Under the pieces are notes generated by a model. That model saw nothing but the letters and a program-made list of their open reading frames with translations. It did no database searches and was not told the DNA's origin. From positions 392,342 through 449,314 of the forward strand of contig NZ_WJBI01000002.1 of NCBI RefSeq assembly GCF_020804225.1: 56,973 bases of DNA, in the 5' to 3' direction. Both the position numbers and the translations under genes were made by a program. Below are positions 18,118 through 26,212 of this stretch, piece by piece. Within the stretch, counting starts at the first letter, position 1; each line of letters begins with the position of its first letter. Source of the DNA: Methanosarcina sp. DH2. Its GTDB lineage: Archaea > Halobacteriota > Methanosarcinia > Methanosarcinales > Methanosarcinaceae.

Positions 18118-18921
18118 ATGGGAAAGCTGATGGTCCCAAAAATTCTTGTTACAAATGATGACGGTGTTTATTCGACAGGCCTGAAAGCTGCCTTTGACAG
18201 TGTTTCGGATCTCGGGGAGGTTACAATCTCAGCTCCTGCTGTCCAGCAGAGTGGGGTAGGACGTTCGATTTCTATTTTTGAGCCTATCAGGATAACGAAA
18301 ACAGATGTAGGAGGCATACCTGCGTATGCTGTGGGCGGGACTCCTACGGATTCTGTAATTCTGGGCATTTTTACCATTCTCAAGCAGATGCCAGACCTGG
18401 TGCTTTCGGGATTTAACATTGGAGAGAATATCAGCACGGATACGATCACTACCTCAGGGACTATCGGAGGAGCCCTTGAAGCTGCAAGCTATGGCGTTCC
18501 GGCAATTGCCGCTTCCATGCAGGTGCTTGATGAAGGACAGAAATTCGACGATCCAAGAGATTACCACAGAGAGCGCTTCGAAACAGGGATAAAAGTCGTT
18601 AATAGAATAGCCAGAAACGTGCTCAAGCACGGTATGCCGGATAATGTGGATCTCCTGAACATTAACATTCCCTACCATGCCGAAGAAGATACTCCGGTGG
18701 AGATAACGCGCCTTGCGCGAAAGGTCTTTAAAACCGACGTTGAAGAACGCCGTGACCCCAGGGGCAGGTCTTATTACTGGATTGCAGGAGATCTTATCCG
18801 CGAAGAAGAAGAGGGGACCGATGTGCACGCCATCATGCAGAAAGGGCACGTCTCAATAACTCCGATCTCGCTGGACTCAACCGCAAGAATAGAATTTTCA
18901 GAGATCGAAAAATACCTTTGA
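18118..18921 (+). CDS. surE: 5'/3'-nucleotidase SurE
   Basis: A metal-dependent phosphatase that dephosphorylates nucleoside 5'- and 3'-monophosphates. The N-terminal metal site ILVTNDDGV with two Asp is followed by the SGVGRSIS loop, GTPTDSV, the metal Asn in SGFNIGENISTDTITTSGTIGGALEA, and the GVPAIAAS strand. All are typical of the SurE fold. The length of 267 residues is normal. The first ATG and one four codons later are both possible starts; the second aligns better with most family members. Single gene. Confidence 0.94.
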   Translation: MGKLMVPKILVTNDDGVYSTGLKAAFDSVSDLGEVTISAPAVQQSGVGRSISIFEPIRITKTDVGGIPAYAVGGTPTDSVILGIFTILKQMPDLVLSGFNIGENISTDTITTSGTIGGALEAASYGVPAIAASMQVLDEGQKFDDPRDYHRERFETGIKVVNRIARNVLKHGMPDNVDLLNINIPYHAEEDTPVEITRLARKVFKTDVEERRDPRGRSYYWIAGDLIREEEEGTDVHAIMQKGHVSITPISLDSTARIEFSEIEKYL

Positions 18922-19034
18922 ACACAATAACGCTGTTCTATGTATCTTGTCTAAAAAAAGAATAGAATTCTGCGCCGGATAAATACCGACTTTTTTATTC
19001 CGAAAACACGTTTTCTGTTTTTTATTTGCCTTTT

Positions 19035-19196
19035 TTAATTTACTTCGTCCTGTTTTATACGTATAGAAATTTCCTTCCAGTCGCTATCGATTGTGTGAAG
19101 AGTCTCGACCATTGCTTTGGTAACATTTCCTACTATTGTCTGGACAAACTCATTCATTGGGATTTTCCTGCCGTCTACCATAAGTTCGATTTTCAT
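19035..19196 (-). CDS. Conserved-looking 53-residue protein downstream of moaA
   Basis: Begins MKIELMVDGRKIPMNEFV and continues as a predicted beta strand, turn and amphipathic helix (GNVTKAMVETL) with an acidic/basic C-terminal strand (WKEISIRIKQDEVN). A perfect TAAGGAGG ribosome site precedes the ATG, and the ATG lies 29 bases after the moaA stop on the same strand, so it is most likely translated from the moaA transcript. I do not know the function. Any role in molybdopterin synthesis would be inference from position. Confidence 0.7.
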   Translation of the reverse strand: MKIELMVDGRKIPMNEFVQTIVGNVTKAMVETLHTIDSDWKEISIRIKQDEVN

Positions 19197-19225
19197 TTTT
19201 TTCCTCCTTATTGTAAGCTTTTTTC

Positions 19226-20242
19226 TTATTCTTTTATTTTCTCTAATTTTTCGATCCCTATAACCGGAGTACAATAGGGTCTCCTCCGGCTTACTGCGAG
19301 CCTGAGCAGTTTTTCTATCTCTTCGGGACCTTTTGCTTCCCTGATGTCAACCAGGTTATTATGCACAAGCAGACAGGGCTTGAGCTTTCCATCGGCTGTG
19401 ACCCTGAGCCTGCTACAGTGAGCGCAGAACTCCGAGTTGTCCATCGGCCGCACAAACTCCACTTCCACCCCGTCAATAATGTACTTTTTCCGGTGGTGCA
19501 GGTGTCGGACTCTTACCTCGCTTGCCCGTTCTTCAAGGCTTTTTTCAAGGGTTTTTGAGTCAATAGTATACTTTGAAAGCCCTGGGTCAATATTCATGAG
19601 CTCTATTAGCTGAAGGATAACTTTTCCTTCATAAGGGCGGATAAAATCCATCATGGCATCAATTTCATTCTCGTTTATGCCTTTCAGAAGCACCATATTC
19701 AGCTTTACAGGGGTCAGCCCGGCTTCAACTGCGCTATCAATGCCTTTGATAACCCTCTCAAGAGTGCCTGGCGAAGCCCCGGTAATCGCCTCATACTTTT
19801 CGGGGTCAAGGGAGTCCAGGCTTACATTTACCCTATCGAGTCCGGAAGCTTTGAGGTCCTTTGCACGTTTTTCAAGCAAGATGCCATTTGTAGTTGCCGA
19901 GACCTCTTTCAAAGGAGGGAGGCATGCGAGGATTTCTTCAAAGTCTTTTCTGAAAAGCGGTTCTCCTCCAGAGAACTTTACTTTACGAACTCCGAATTTC
20001 GCTGCTTCCCGGATAATACCGCAGATAAGTTCCGGGCTCATCTCGTGTCCTAAAGGACCGCAGGCGCAGCAGTCTGCCCCTTCATTATGGCAGTACATAC
20101 AGGAAAGGTTACACCTGTCAGTGATGGATATTCGAAGCCCGGTTACTTTGCGCCCGTAAGGGTCAACCAGAATTTTTTCTTCTTCTTTTTCTTCTTTTCC
20201 ATTGGGAAGCAGAGAATTTTTCCCTGAATTATTTTCCTTCAT
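19226..20242 (-). CDS. moaA: GTP 3',8-cyclase MoaA (molybdenum/tungsten cofactor)
   Basis: A radical-SAM enzyme that, with MoaC, turns GTP into cyclic pyranopterin phosphate, the first step of molybdopterin biosynthesis, needed for formylmethanofuran dehydrogenase. The SAM cluster motif is CNLSCMYC (after RISITDRCN); GGEPL and the C-terminal second [4Fe-4S] site CAHCSRLR…LKPC are present. A short insertion right after the radical-SAM loop contains three more Cys (ADCCACG). The N-terminal ~25 residues are Lys/Glu/Asn-rich. GGGGA precedes the ATG. The small 53-residue gene follows in the same unit. Confidence 0.94.
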   Translation of the reverse strand: MKENNSGKNSLLPNGKEEKEEEKILVDPYGRKVTGLRISITDRCNLSCMYCHNEGADCCACGPLGHEMSPELICGIIREAAKFGVRKVKFSGGEPLFRKDFEEILACLPPLKEVSATTNGILLEKRAKDLKASGLDRVNVSLDSLDPEKYEAITGASPGTLERVIKGIDSAVEAGLTPVKLNMVLLKGINENEIDAMMDFIRPYEGKVILQLIELMNIDPGLSKYTIDSKTLEKSLEERASEVRVRHLHHRKKYIIDGVEVEFVRPMDNSEFCAHCSRLRVTADGKLKPCLLVHNNLVDIREAKGPEEIEKLLRLAVSRRRPYCTPVIGIEKLEKIKE

Positions 20243-20603
20243 ATTTCCCCAGCGTATTTATATAATCTAGGTAATAATATTTCTTGGCAGAATCCTAACC
20301 TGGTTATCTGGAATGATCCAAAGTGTCATAACTAAAAAGATATCTGCTAGCGATATGTTTCATCTACTATAATACCTAATTGCAGCTAATATAAATTGGT
20401 AGCGCGTATTATTTCGGAAATTCCGGGAAGAAAAATATCATAGTTTGATTCTTTAATCCGGTTTTCTCCAGATCTGTTTCTTCAAGCTCTATTTTTAAAG
20501 TTGCACGCTATAATGTACACGAACATGCTGGTTTTCCGGTAAACGGTTGCTGTTCTCCTTACCAGCCGAATTAATATATATTAATCTGTACAATAGTTAC
20601 CAA
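20243..20603. other. Divergent promoter region, moaA / amidotransferase gene
   Basis: AT-rich; it holds promoters for both genes. No reading frame and no clear riboswitch-like fold was seen. Apart from the TATA box listed for the rightward gene I cannot assign elements. Confidence 0.45.
20571..20580 (+). promoter_or_regulatory. TATA box of a leaderless transcript
   Basis: TTAATATATA is centred 28 bases ahead of the ATG at 20604. With the usual archaeal spacing, transcription would start at or within a few bases of the ATG, and no ribosome site is present there. The mRNA is therefore probably leaderless. Confidence 0.6.
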
Positions 20604-21923
20604 ATGACAAAAGGAATACTTATCGCAGGAACCCACAGCGGAGTTGGAAAAACCACAGTCTCCATGGGTATTATGGCTGCACTCAAGCACAGGCAGCTAA
20701 AAGTCCAGCCTTATAAGGTAGGGCCGGATTACATTGACCCTTCCCACCACACAGCCATCTGCGGGCGCTCTTCCAGGAACCTGGACACCTACATGATGGG
20801 CACGGAAGGGGTAAGGCAGACAGTTGCCCGCACATCTGCAGACGCTGACATTGCTGTCGTTGAAGGTGTAATGGGTCTCTTTGACGGAATTGATTCTACG
20901 GAAATTGCAAGCTCGGCGCATGTTGCAAAGACTCTTGATATTCCGGTGATTCTGGTAATCAATGTCCACGGCATGTCAAGAAGTGCCGCAGCTCTCCTGA
21001 AGGGCTATTCCGAGTTCGATACGGAAGTCAGGGTTGCAGGTGTTATCCTGAACCAGGTCGGAAGCCCCCGCCATGCAGAACTTGTGAAAAATGCGCTCCC
21101 GGGCAATATTCCTGTTATAGGCACAATTCCCCGAAGAAAAGATATTGAGGTCCCTTCAAGGCACCTTGGACTTTACATGGCACATGAAAAGGACTATAAC
21201 ACCGCGGAAATGGCAGCCTTTATTGAAGAAAATGTCGACCTTGATGCGGTGCTTGAACTTGCTGAGCCCTGTTCGGTTCCGGAAGCTGAGGTAATTCAGA
21301 GACCTGGAACAGATATCAGGATCGGAGTTGCCTGGGACCCTGCTTTCTGTTTCTATTATCGGGATATGTTTGACGCATTCAAAGATAACGGAGCAGAAGT
21401 TGTATTTTTCAGCCCTATGGCAGGTGATGTTCCGGATGTAGAAGGAATTTACCTTGGAGGCGGCTACCCCGAGCTCTACGCAGAAACCCTTGAAAACTCA
21501 GAGACCACCCGGAAACTGAAAGGTCTTGCAGCCGACGGCCTGCCCATCTATGCTGAATGCGGCGGCCTGCTCTATCTCTGCGGAACTTACGAGGTTGACG
21601 ATAGGACTTATAAACTGGCTGATGTCGTGCCTGCAAATACTCGCATGACAAACCGTCTGAAGGCTCTGGGATATACCGAAGCCCGCCCCCTTGACAAAAA
21701 CTTCTCTTCCCACAATATCAAAGGCCATGAATTCCATTACTCTCTTACGGAATGCGACAGAGATGCCAGGTTTGCATATGAAATGATCCGCGGAAAAGGT
21801 ATACAGGACGGTTTTGACGGGCTTGTGGAACACAATACCCTTGCAGGATACATGCATTCTCATCCTGCTAGCTTCCCGGTAGAAAAATTCGTGCAAAAAT
21901 GCAGGGAATACAAAAGACGGTAA
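20604..21923 (+). CDS. cbiA: Cobyrinate or Ni-sirohydrochlorin a,c-diamide synthase (CbiA/CfbB family)
   Basis: An ATP- and glutamine-dependent amidase that converts two acetate side chains of a corrin or Ni-tetrapyrrole to amides. The N-terminal half is a dethiobiotin-synthetase-like ATPase (GTHSGVGKTT, then PYKVGPDYIDP and VEGVMGLFDG). The C-terminal half is a type 1 glutamine amidotransferase domain with IYLGGGYPEL, the nucleophile Cys in YAECGGLLYLC, and a final His in GYMHSHPASF. CbiA (cobamide, needed by methyltransferases) and CfbB (coenzyme F430, needed by methyl-CoM reductase) share this architecture. No other cfb or cbi gene is adjacent, so the substrate is unresolved. The start is the ATG after the TATA box; a TTG 19 codons upstream lies before the promoter. 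Confidence 0.88.
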   Translation: MTKGILIAGTHSGVGKTTVSMGIMAALKHRQLKVQPYKVGPDYIDPSHHTAICGRSSRNLDTYMMGTEGVRQTVARTSADADIAVVEGVMGLFDGIDSTEIASSAHVAKTLDIPVILVINVHGMSRSAAALLKGYSEFDTEVRVAGVILNQVGSPRHAELVKNALPGNIPVIGTIPRRKDIEVPSRHLGLYMAHEKDYNTAEMAAFIEENVDLDAVLELAEPCSVPEAEVIQRPGTDIRIGVAWDPAFCFYYRDMFDAFKDNGAEVVFFSPMAGDVPDVEGIYLGGGYPELYAETLENSETTRKLKGLAADGLPIYAECGGLLYLCGTYEVDDRTYKLADVVPANTRMTNRLKALGYTEARPLDKNFSSHNIKGHEFHYSLTECDRDARFAYEMIRGKGIQDGFDGLVEHNTLAGYMHSHPASFPVEKFVQKCREYKRR

Positions 21924-22251
21924 ATGTTCAGGACTTAGGCAAGGTTCAGGACTCAGGTAAAAGTTTAAGAGCTTACGCAATTGCCTGTTTTACAGGCAAT
22001 TTTTACTTTTCATCATTTCATCATTCTTGTATTGAAACATGCCTCTTCTGAACGTTATTTTTTGAAACAGGAGAGCAGTTGAAGCAGTTATGAGAGATAA
22101 GAATTCCTTTTTTAAATCTTCTTTACTGGCAGCATCATCCTGACCTTTTAATTGTTGAAATATTCGAAACACTACTCTTTAAAAACAATAACTGTTTACG
22201 GTGAACTACCCCGCCCTGCCTGATGGCGAGGACGGAGCTTCCTTCGAGTAA
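21924..22251. other. Gap containing terminator and IS200/IS605 right-end sequence
   Basis: Besides the terminator, this gap contains an imperfect hairpin at 22209-22235 (CCGCCCTGCC / GGCGAGGACGG) directly beyond the TnpB stop. This is the kind of structure found at the right end of IS200/IS605 elements and at the 3' part of TnpB guide RNAs. A 60-codon minus-strand frame at 21990-22172 has no supporting features. Confidence 0.45.
21979..22001 (+). terminator. Hairpin terminator after the amidotransferase gene
   Basis: A perfect 9-bp stem AATTGCCTG / CAGGCAATT with a 5-base loop, followed by TTTACTTTTC. Confidence 0.65.
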
Positions 22252-22449
22252 TTACGTCACTTGGATATTTGCAGTAATGCAATTATCCATCTGTAATCCT
22301 GTTTGTCGAAGATTATCAGAAAACTTCTGATAGCTTGTCCACAAAGCATTTTGTGATAAGAACCGTTTCATGATGTTGATAGCACTATTTCTATCCCTAT
22401 CAATTACGTTTCCACAATCACATTTCATAGTTCTTTCCCAAAGAGGCAT
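22252..22449 (-). pseudogene. TnpB (IS200/IS605) C-terminal remnant
   Basis: About 60 residues survive: PLWERTMKCDCGNVIDRDRNSAINI… is the end of a TnpB RNA-guided nuclease. It contains half of the zinc ribbon (CDCG) and the last RuvC acidic motif (DRDxNSAxNI). The rest of the protein, including the first two RuvC motifs, is missing. The upstream sequence switches abruptly to a dehydrogenase gene at about 22447. No TnpA is present, so this is a dead fragment. Confidence 0.82.
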
Positions 22450-22703
22450 TGCATGTCTTTTTCTACCTGCTCCACAGCACTCTTAATCTGTTCTGTTTTC
22501 ATTACATCACATACGTAATGGCGGCAGGTTACGCCAATTTCTTCGATTTCCTTTTGTACTTCCTTTAATTTTTCCTCACGACGTGCAACTATAGCGATAT
22601 TTGCACCTTGGTTTGCCAGAGCTTTAGCAAAGTCTACCCCAAGACCTGAGGAAGCACCTGTTACAATAGCAACTTTACCCGTTAAATCAAATAGATTTTT
22701 CAT
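22450..22703 (-). pseudogene. Short-chain dehydrogenase/reductase, truncated after ~85 residues
   Basis: The N-terminal Rossmann part of an SDR oxidoreductase: GKVAIVTGASSGLG (nucleotide-binding TGxxxGxG), then ANIAIVARREEKL and a CDV motif that would contact the adenine. GGAGG precedes the ATG, so the start is intact. After residue ~85 the sequence runs into the TnpB remnant, so the catalytic Tyr-x-x-x-Lys part is lost. The frame continues a few codons into the foreign DNA before a stop. Disruption by the insertion element is the simplest reading. Confidence 0.85.
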
Positions 22704-22744
22704 TTTTCAATCCTCCGATTTTTTTTTCGTTAGATTTTATAGTA

Positions 22745-22874
22745 GAGCCGATCCCAAAACTCAGAACTACTTCTCTAAATTGCGAATCTAGAGTAATCAA
22801 TCGAGTTTTTGATCGCGAAAAACAGTTCTGAGATTCTTATTGATTTAGAGTAAACCTGGTTTTGGGATGAGCTC
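22745..22874. mobile_element. MITE-like inverted-repeat element, copy B (~130 bp)
   Basis: The left end GAGCCGATCCCAAAACTCAG and right end GGTTTTGGGATGAGCTC are inverted repeats. The left arm (with TTCTCTAAATT) matches the reverse complement of the right arm of copy A at 14861-14989, so the two lie in opposite orientation. No coding content. It lies upstream of the truncated dehydrogenase gene. Confidence 0.72.
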
Positions 22875-23208
22875 GTAATTTGATTGTTTTAAACGTTCGT
22901 ATGTTGCACTGTTAGGTTCCTCCTCGAAATTTCTTTCACTAACCACTCAGCAGAAAACTGGATTTTTTAGCTGCTTTTTCCGTTTAATGATTTTTTGTGA
23001 TATTTTTATCCGAAACTCCATGAAAAAAACACTTTCAGCTTTCTAGGCTGAGATTAATAAATACCAAAGTAATTTTTAGGAACAGAGGTAATATACTGGA
23101 ACGGATACTCAGAGTATTTATTGAACGGGTTTTTACCATTATATGAACAATAATTTGGAACAGTGAATCATATCCAGTATCATGCTCACTACAAAAGGAG
23201 GGAATAGA
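22875..23208. other. Gap before the VOC gene
   Basis: AT-rich, without a convincing gene or repeat. It should contain the promoter of the VOC-family gene; no single TATA box stands out. Confidence 0.4.
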
Positions 23209-23673
23209 ATGAAATTTATATGCCCGCTTATTGTTGTCAACAATATGGAACTTTCCAGGAACTTTTACGAAAAAGTTCTCGATCAAAAAGTACAGTACAA
23301 TTTTGGCGAGAATGTGTCTTTTGAGGGCGGCTTTGCGATACATTTAAAATCACATTTTTCAGATTTAATAAATATAAACAAAAACGACATAGTTCAAAAA
23401 TCAAACAATTGTGAATTATATTTTGAAGAAAACGATTTGGATAGTTTCCTTCAAAAGCTGAAAGATATGGATTCCGTTAAGTACGTACACGAATTAAAAG
23501 AACAGCCCTGGGGACAGCGGGTTATCAGATTTTACGATCCTGATATGCATATTGTTGAAGTTGGCGAACCCATGGAAAGCGTAGTAAAAAGGCTCTTGAG
23601 TGAAGGATCATCGGTCGAAGAAACCTCAAAACGCACTTTAATGCCAGAGGAATTTGTCAGGCAGTTTTTGTGA
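23209..23673 (+). CDS. VOC (glyoxalase/bleomycin-resistance fold) protein
   Basis: A 154-residue protein of the vicinal-oxygen-chelate superfamily. The first beta-alpha-beta module (CPLIVVNNMELSRNFYEKVL) and the second with the strand RVIRFYDPDMHIVEVGEPM are typical. Possible metal ligands include the His in MHIVEVGE with its following Glu, and a Glu in CELYFEEND. The substrate is unknown. An extra ~30-residue helical tail (ESVVKRLLSEG … EEFVRQFL) follows. AAAGGAGGG precedes the ATG; the in-frame codon nine residues earlier is upstream of that site. It lies beside mobile DNA, so it may have been acquired by transfer. Confidence 0.82.
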   Translation: MKFICPLIVVNNMELSRNFYEKVLDQKVQYNFGENVSFEGGFAIHLKSHFSDLININKNDIVQKSNNCELYFEENDLDSFLQKLKDMDSVKYVHELKEQPWGQRVIRFYDPDMHIVEVGEPMESVVKRLLSEGSSVEETSKRTLMPEEFVRQFL

Positions 23674-23716
23674 ATAGTCGAGGGCTGGCAGCCTGTATGC
23701 CTCTTTTTAAATTCCT

Positions 23717-24826
23717 TTATTTGGGGTCTTTTTCAGGTGGCATTTTACCTGGTTTTTCACTTTCATTCCCCTTTTTGTTCTCATTTCTTTTTTCTTCTCC
23801 TTCTCTCTCTCCCTGTTCTTTATTCCTTATGAATACTTTTTTCTCGTAGTACCCAAGAGGATGGCTGATTTTTTCGCAGAGCCTGTCTTTTCCCACGCAG
23901 TTGCCGTAAGTCCTCATAGTGTCGCAAGCAGGGGGTTTGTACGTATTGCCTGTGGCGCCCGCAATGTGTTCTATCTGGTAGAGGGTTTTTTCCGCATCAA
24001 AATCAGGAGAGATATTGAAAAGGTTCAGGATCTCATCCACTGACATACCTACACTGAGTAAGAAAGAAGTCATTGCAAAACGCATCGAATGAGCGAGATT
24101 CACCCCACCCTGTGCGTTTGCAAGCGCATGAGCGATACAGGGAGGAAAGAGCTCTGGCTCAACAGCCCCGAAGTCCGTAGCTCCGAATTTCTTTTTCTGG
24201 ACTTCAAACTGTTCCTTTATCTCGGCAACATAGGGAGCACAGAAACTGGAAACTTCTGGGGGAATTTCCGGGATAGGAAAGGACTGTTCAATCCTTTCCC
24301 TGACTGCTTCCTCAAGAAGCCTTGCAAACTCTTCCCGCGTTATTTTTATCTTACCTGCCCTGAGCTGGCGGTTTGTCAGTTTCCAGGAAGGGTCTTTGAG
24401 GGAATTTGAAAATCGGATATAATCCGTAAAATGCATGTTAAAATAGGAGTCCTGAAAATCTGCCTGGATTCCAAAATCTTCCCCGAATTCAAGCAGAAAG
24501 TCCGGGTTTTCGTTTCTCATAAAAGTATAGGCAGCCTTGGCTTCTGCCAGAGCATAGCGCCGGGTAAAGAGCTGGTCATCCACGCAGGCAACCAGCATCC
24601 TGGCAAAGGGATAGGAAAGGAGTTCTGAAAGCACCTGGGCTTCCCCTGACATAGGGGGTTTTTTAATTTCTCCTTCAAGAGCCTCTTTTACTCTATCTAT
24701 TCCACGGGCTCTTGCAGCCCTGTAAGCCCTTGAATTAAGCAGGCTTTCCAGGGAAATTCCCAGGTTTCCAACATGGGCAGATGCTTCTGAAGTAAACGGG
24801 TAATATGCAAGTTTTTCGGCCTGCAT
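23717..24826 (-). CDS. priL: DNA primase large subunit PriL
   Basis: The regulatory subunit of the archaeal/eukaryotic-type primase, which with PriS makes primers for DNA replication. The four Cys expected to hold the [4Fe-4S] cluster are visible in the C-terminal half: FPPC near residue 230, PPACDTM, YGNC and RLCEKISHP. The AHSMRFAMTSFLLSVGM segment is also typical. The last ~35 residues are a Lys/Glu/Asn-rich tail. It begins 7 bases after the pcn stop on the same strand, so PCNA and primase are expressed together. PriS is not in the window. Confidence 0.93.
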   Translation of the reverse strand: MQAEKLAYYPFTSEASAHVGNLGISLESLLNSRAYRAARARGIDRVKEALEGEIKKPPMSGEAQVLSELLSYPFARMLVACVDDQLFTRRYALAEAKAAYTFMRNENPDFLLEFGEDFGIQADFQDSYFNMHFTDYIRFSNSLKDPSWKLTNRQLRAGKIKITREEFARLLEEAVRERIEQSFPIPEIPPEVSSFCAPYVAEIKEQFEVQKKKFGATDFGAVEPELFPPCIAHALANAQGGVNLAHSMRFAMTSFLLSVGMSVDEILNLFNISPDFDAEKTLYQIEHIAGATGNTYKPPACDTMRTYGNCVGKDRLCEKISHPLGYYEKKVFIRNKEQGEREGEEKRNENKKGNESEKPGKMPPEKDPK

Positions 24827-24833
24827 GCCACCC

Positions 24834-25571
24834 TTAGTCCGATTCTATTCTCGGAGCCAGGAGATAGGATATTCTTCCTGCCCCGTTTGCAATTTCAAAG
24901 TCAATCAGGATAGGAAAGTCTCTTCCAAGGGAGAGAGTAACCTCATTTACCTTGTTTGTGGGTTTGACTATATCTGACAGATAGTCCAGGGAAAAGAGCG
25001 AACAGGCTTCACCTGCTTTAAGATCAATTAACTGGTCTCTACCCATTTCCAGGCGGACCTGATCGGTATCGCCCTTTGCTTCCATATAGAAAGTATCGCC
25101 GGAAACTCCCATAAGCATATGGTCGCTTATTTTTTCTGCGGCTTTCACGGCACGCCTGAGGTCTGCACCGTTCAGAACAACTTTGGCAGGCAGCTCGAGC
25201 TGGGGAACTCTGGGTTCTGCACGGATTGTTGAAGGGTCCAGAAGAGAAAGAGTATAAGACAGTCCTCCTACATCAATCAAGAGTTTATTGCTTCCTTCTT
25301 CAAGCTGCATTCGGACTGTATCGCTCCTATCAGCGATTCCCAGAAGGTCCATAATTTTATTCAGGTCAAGTCCGATCTCACTCTCATCAGCGCTGTATTC
25401 GTCAAAAGCCGAAGATCCAAGCTCAAAAATCCCCATTGCAACGTTGGCAGGATCTACTGCTTTTACAGAAATACCTTCGGGTTTAATCTTGAATCTAACC
25501 TCATCTACAATTACGGCCAGTGCGGCAATCGCGTCTTTCAGAAGCTCTGCATTAATCGCTGCCTTGAACAT
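24834..25571 (-). CDS. pcn: PCNA sliding clamp
   Basis: A homotrimeric ring that tethers polymerases, Fen1, ligase and Hef to DNA. The 245-residue length is standard. The sequence begins MFKAAINAELLKDAI; the two-domain repeat is clear (VKAVDPANVAM with DP-ANVA near residue 40), and the interdomain connecting region around LLDPSTIRAEPRVPQLELP precedes the second domain. It ends LLAPRIESD, the usual C-terminus that forms part of the PIP-box pocket. A short leader with GGAG follows a good TATA box. Confidence 0.96.
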   Translation of the reverse strand: MFKAAINAELLKDAIAALAVIVDEVRFKIKPEGISVKAVDPANVAMGIFELGSSAFDEYSADESEIGLDLNKIMDLLGIADRSDTVRMQLEEGSNKLLIDVGGLSYTLSLLDPSTIRAEPRVPQLELPAKVVLNGADLRRAVKAAEKISDHMLMGVSGDTFYMEAKGDTDQVRLEMGRDQLIDLKAGEACSLFSLDYLSDIVKPTNKVNEVTLSLGRDFPILIDFEIANGAGRISYLLAPRIESD

Positions 25572-25897
25572 GATTCTTCTCCATTAAATAAATTTAAGCC
25601 TTAAACTCCTTATCTATCCTTCGTTATATAAATTTCTTTACAATTTGGGACTTTCCATCCTTTTGAGGAAAAACTTTCCGAATCAGGATAAATAGCCATA
25701 TGGAATTGGGCTAAACTATTAGATTCAAAGCCCCGGCAACTATATAAATCTTGGTCAGAAAATCAGGAAGCTTCAGGCTCTGCCTGAAACATAAAAGAAA
25801 TCCTGAGCTGAAAATTCGTTTTCCAGAAATAAGTTTTTCAGAAACACATTTTTCAGAGGCACGTTTTTAAGAAGGGCCCGGAAAGAAGCTGTGAAAT
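25572..25897. other. Gap between tfs and pcn
   Basis: Contains the pcn promoter. Near 25810-25870 there is a loose direct repetition of TTTTTCAGAAACACA / TTTTTCAGAGGCACG just downstream of the tfs stop. No gene. Confidence 0.45.
25624..25632 (-). promoter_or_regulatory. TATA box for the pcn-priL operon
   Basis: Read on the minus strand, TTTATATAA lies ~55 bases before the pcn ATG. This predicts a ~30-base leader that includes GGAGAAG. Confidence 0.6.
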
Positions 25898-26212
25898 TTA
25901 GTCGTATTCTCTCCATGTATACCCGCACTTCGTGCATTTGAGGAAACGGGTTTCGGATTCGTCTGCAGACCTGAGCTGTCTGAGCCACCAGGCTGCAGTA
26001 TTGTTCCCGCATTCCGGGCACTTTACACTCGTTGTTGGCAGGCCTGAAGTCTGTTCACCCTCGAGTACCACTACTTCATGATCGTCAATCTTGGCTTTGG
26101 AGACGAAATTCTTTGCGTTATTTTCAATCGGTATTATGTTTCCACACTTTCTGCACTGGTAATTACCATCTTTAGGAAACATCATACTTTTGCATTTGGT
26201 ACAGAACTGCAT
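25898..26212 (-). CDS. tfs: Transcription factor S (TFIIS-like RNA cleavage factor)
   Basis: Stimulates transcript cleavage by backtracked RNA polymerase. The 104-residue protein has two zinc ribbons: the N-terminal CTKCKSMM…CRKCG (RPB9-like) and the C-terminal CPECG…CTKCGYTW. The catalytic acidic pair of the hairpin tip is present in RSADESETRF. I start at MQFCTKC, the usual beginning of this family; longer frames add seven residues without support. The gene overlaps the end of the Nudix gene by ~40 bases, which suggests co-transcription and coupled translation. Confidence 0.93.
   Translation of the reverse strand: MQFCTKCKSMMFPKDGNYQCRKCGNIIPIENNAKNFVSKAKIDDHEVVVLEGEQTSGLPTTSVKCPECGNNTAAWWLRQLRSADESETRFLKCTKCGYTWREYD

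Noticed and set aside
20547-20603. Upstream TTG extension of the a,c-diamide synthase
   Set aside because: The extra 19 residues include the TATA box and do not belong to the family; the ATG begins right at the P-loop domain.
21990-22172. 60-codon minus-strand ORF
   Set aside because: Overlaps a terminator hairpin, has no ribosome site and no recognisable sequence.
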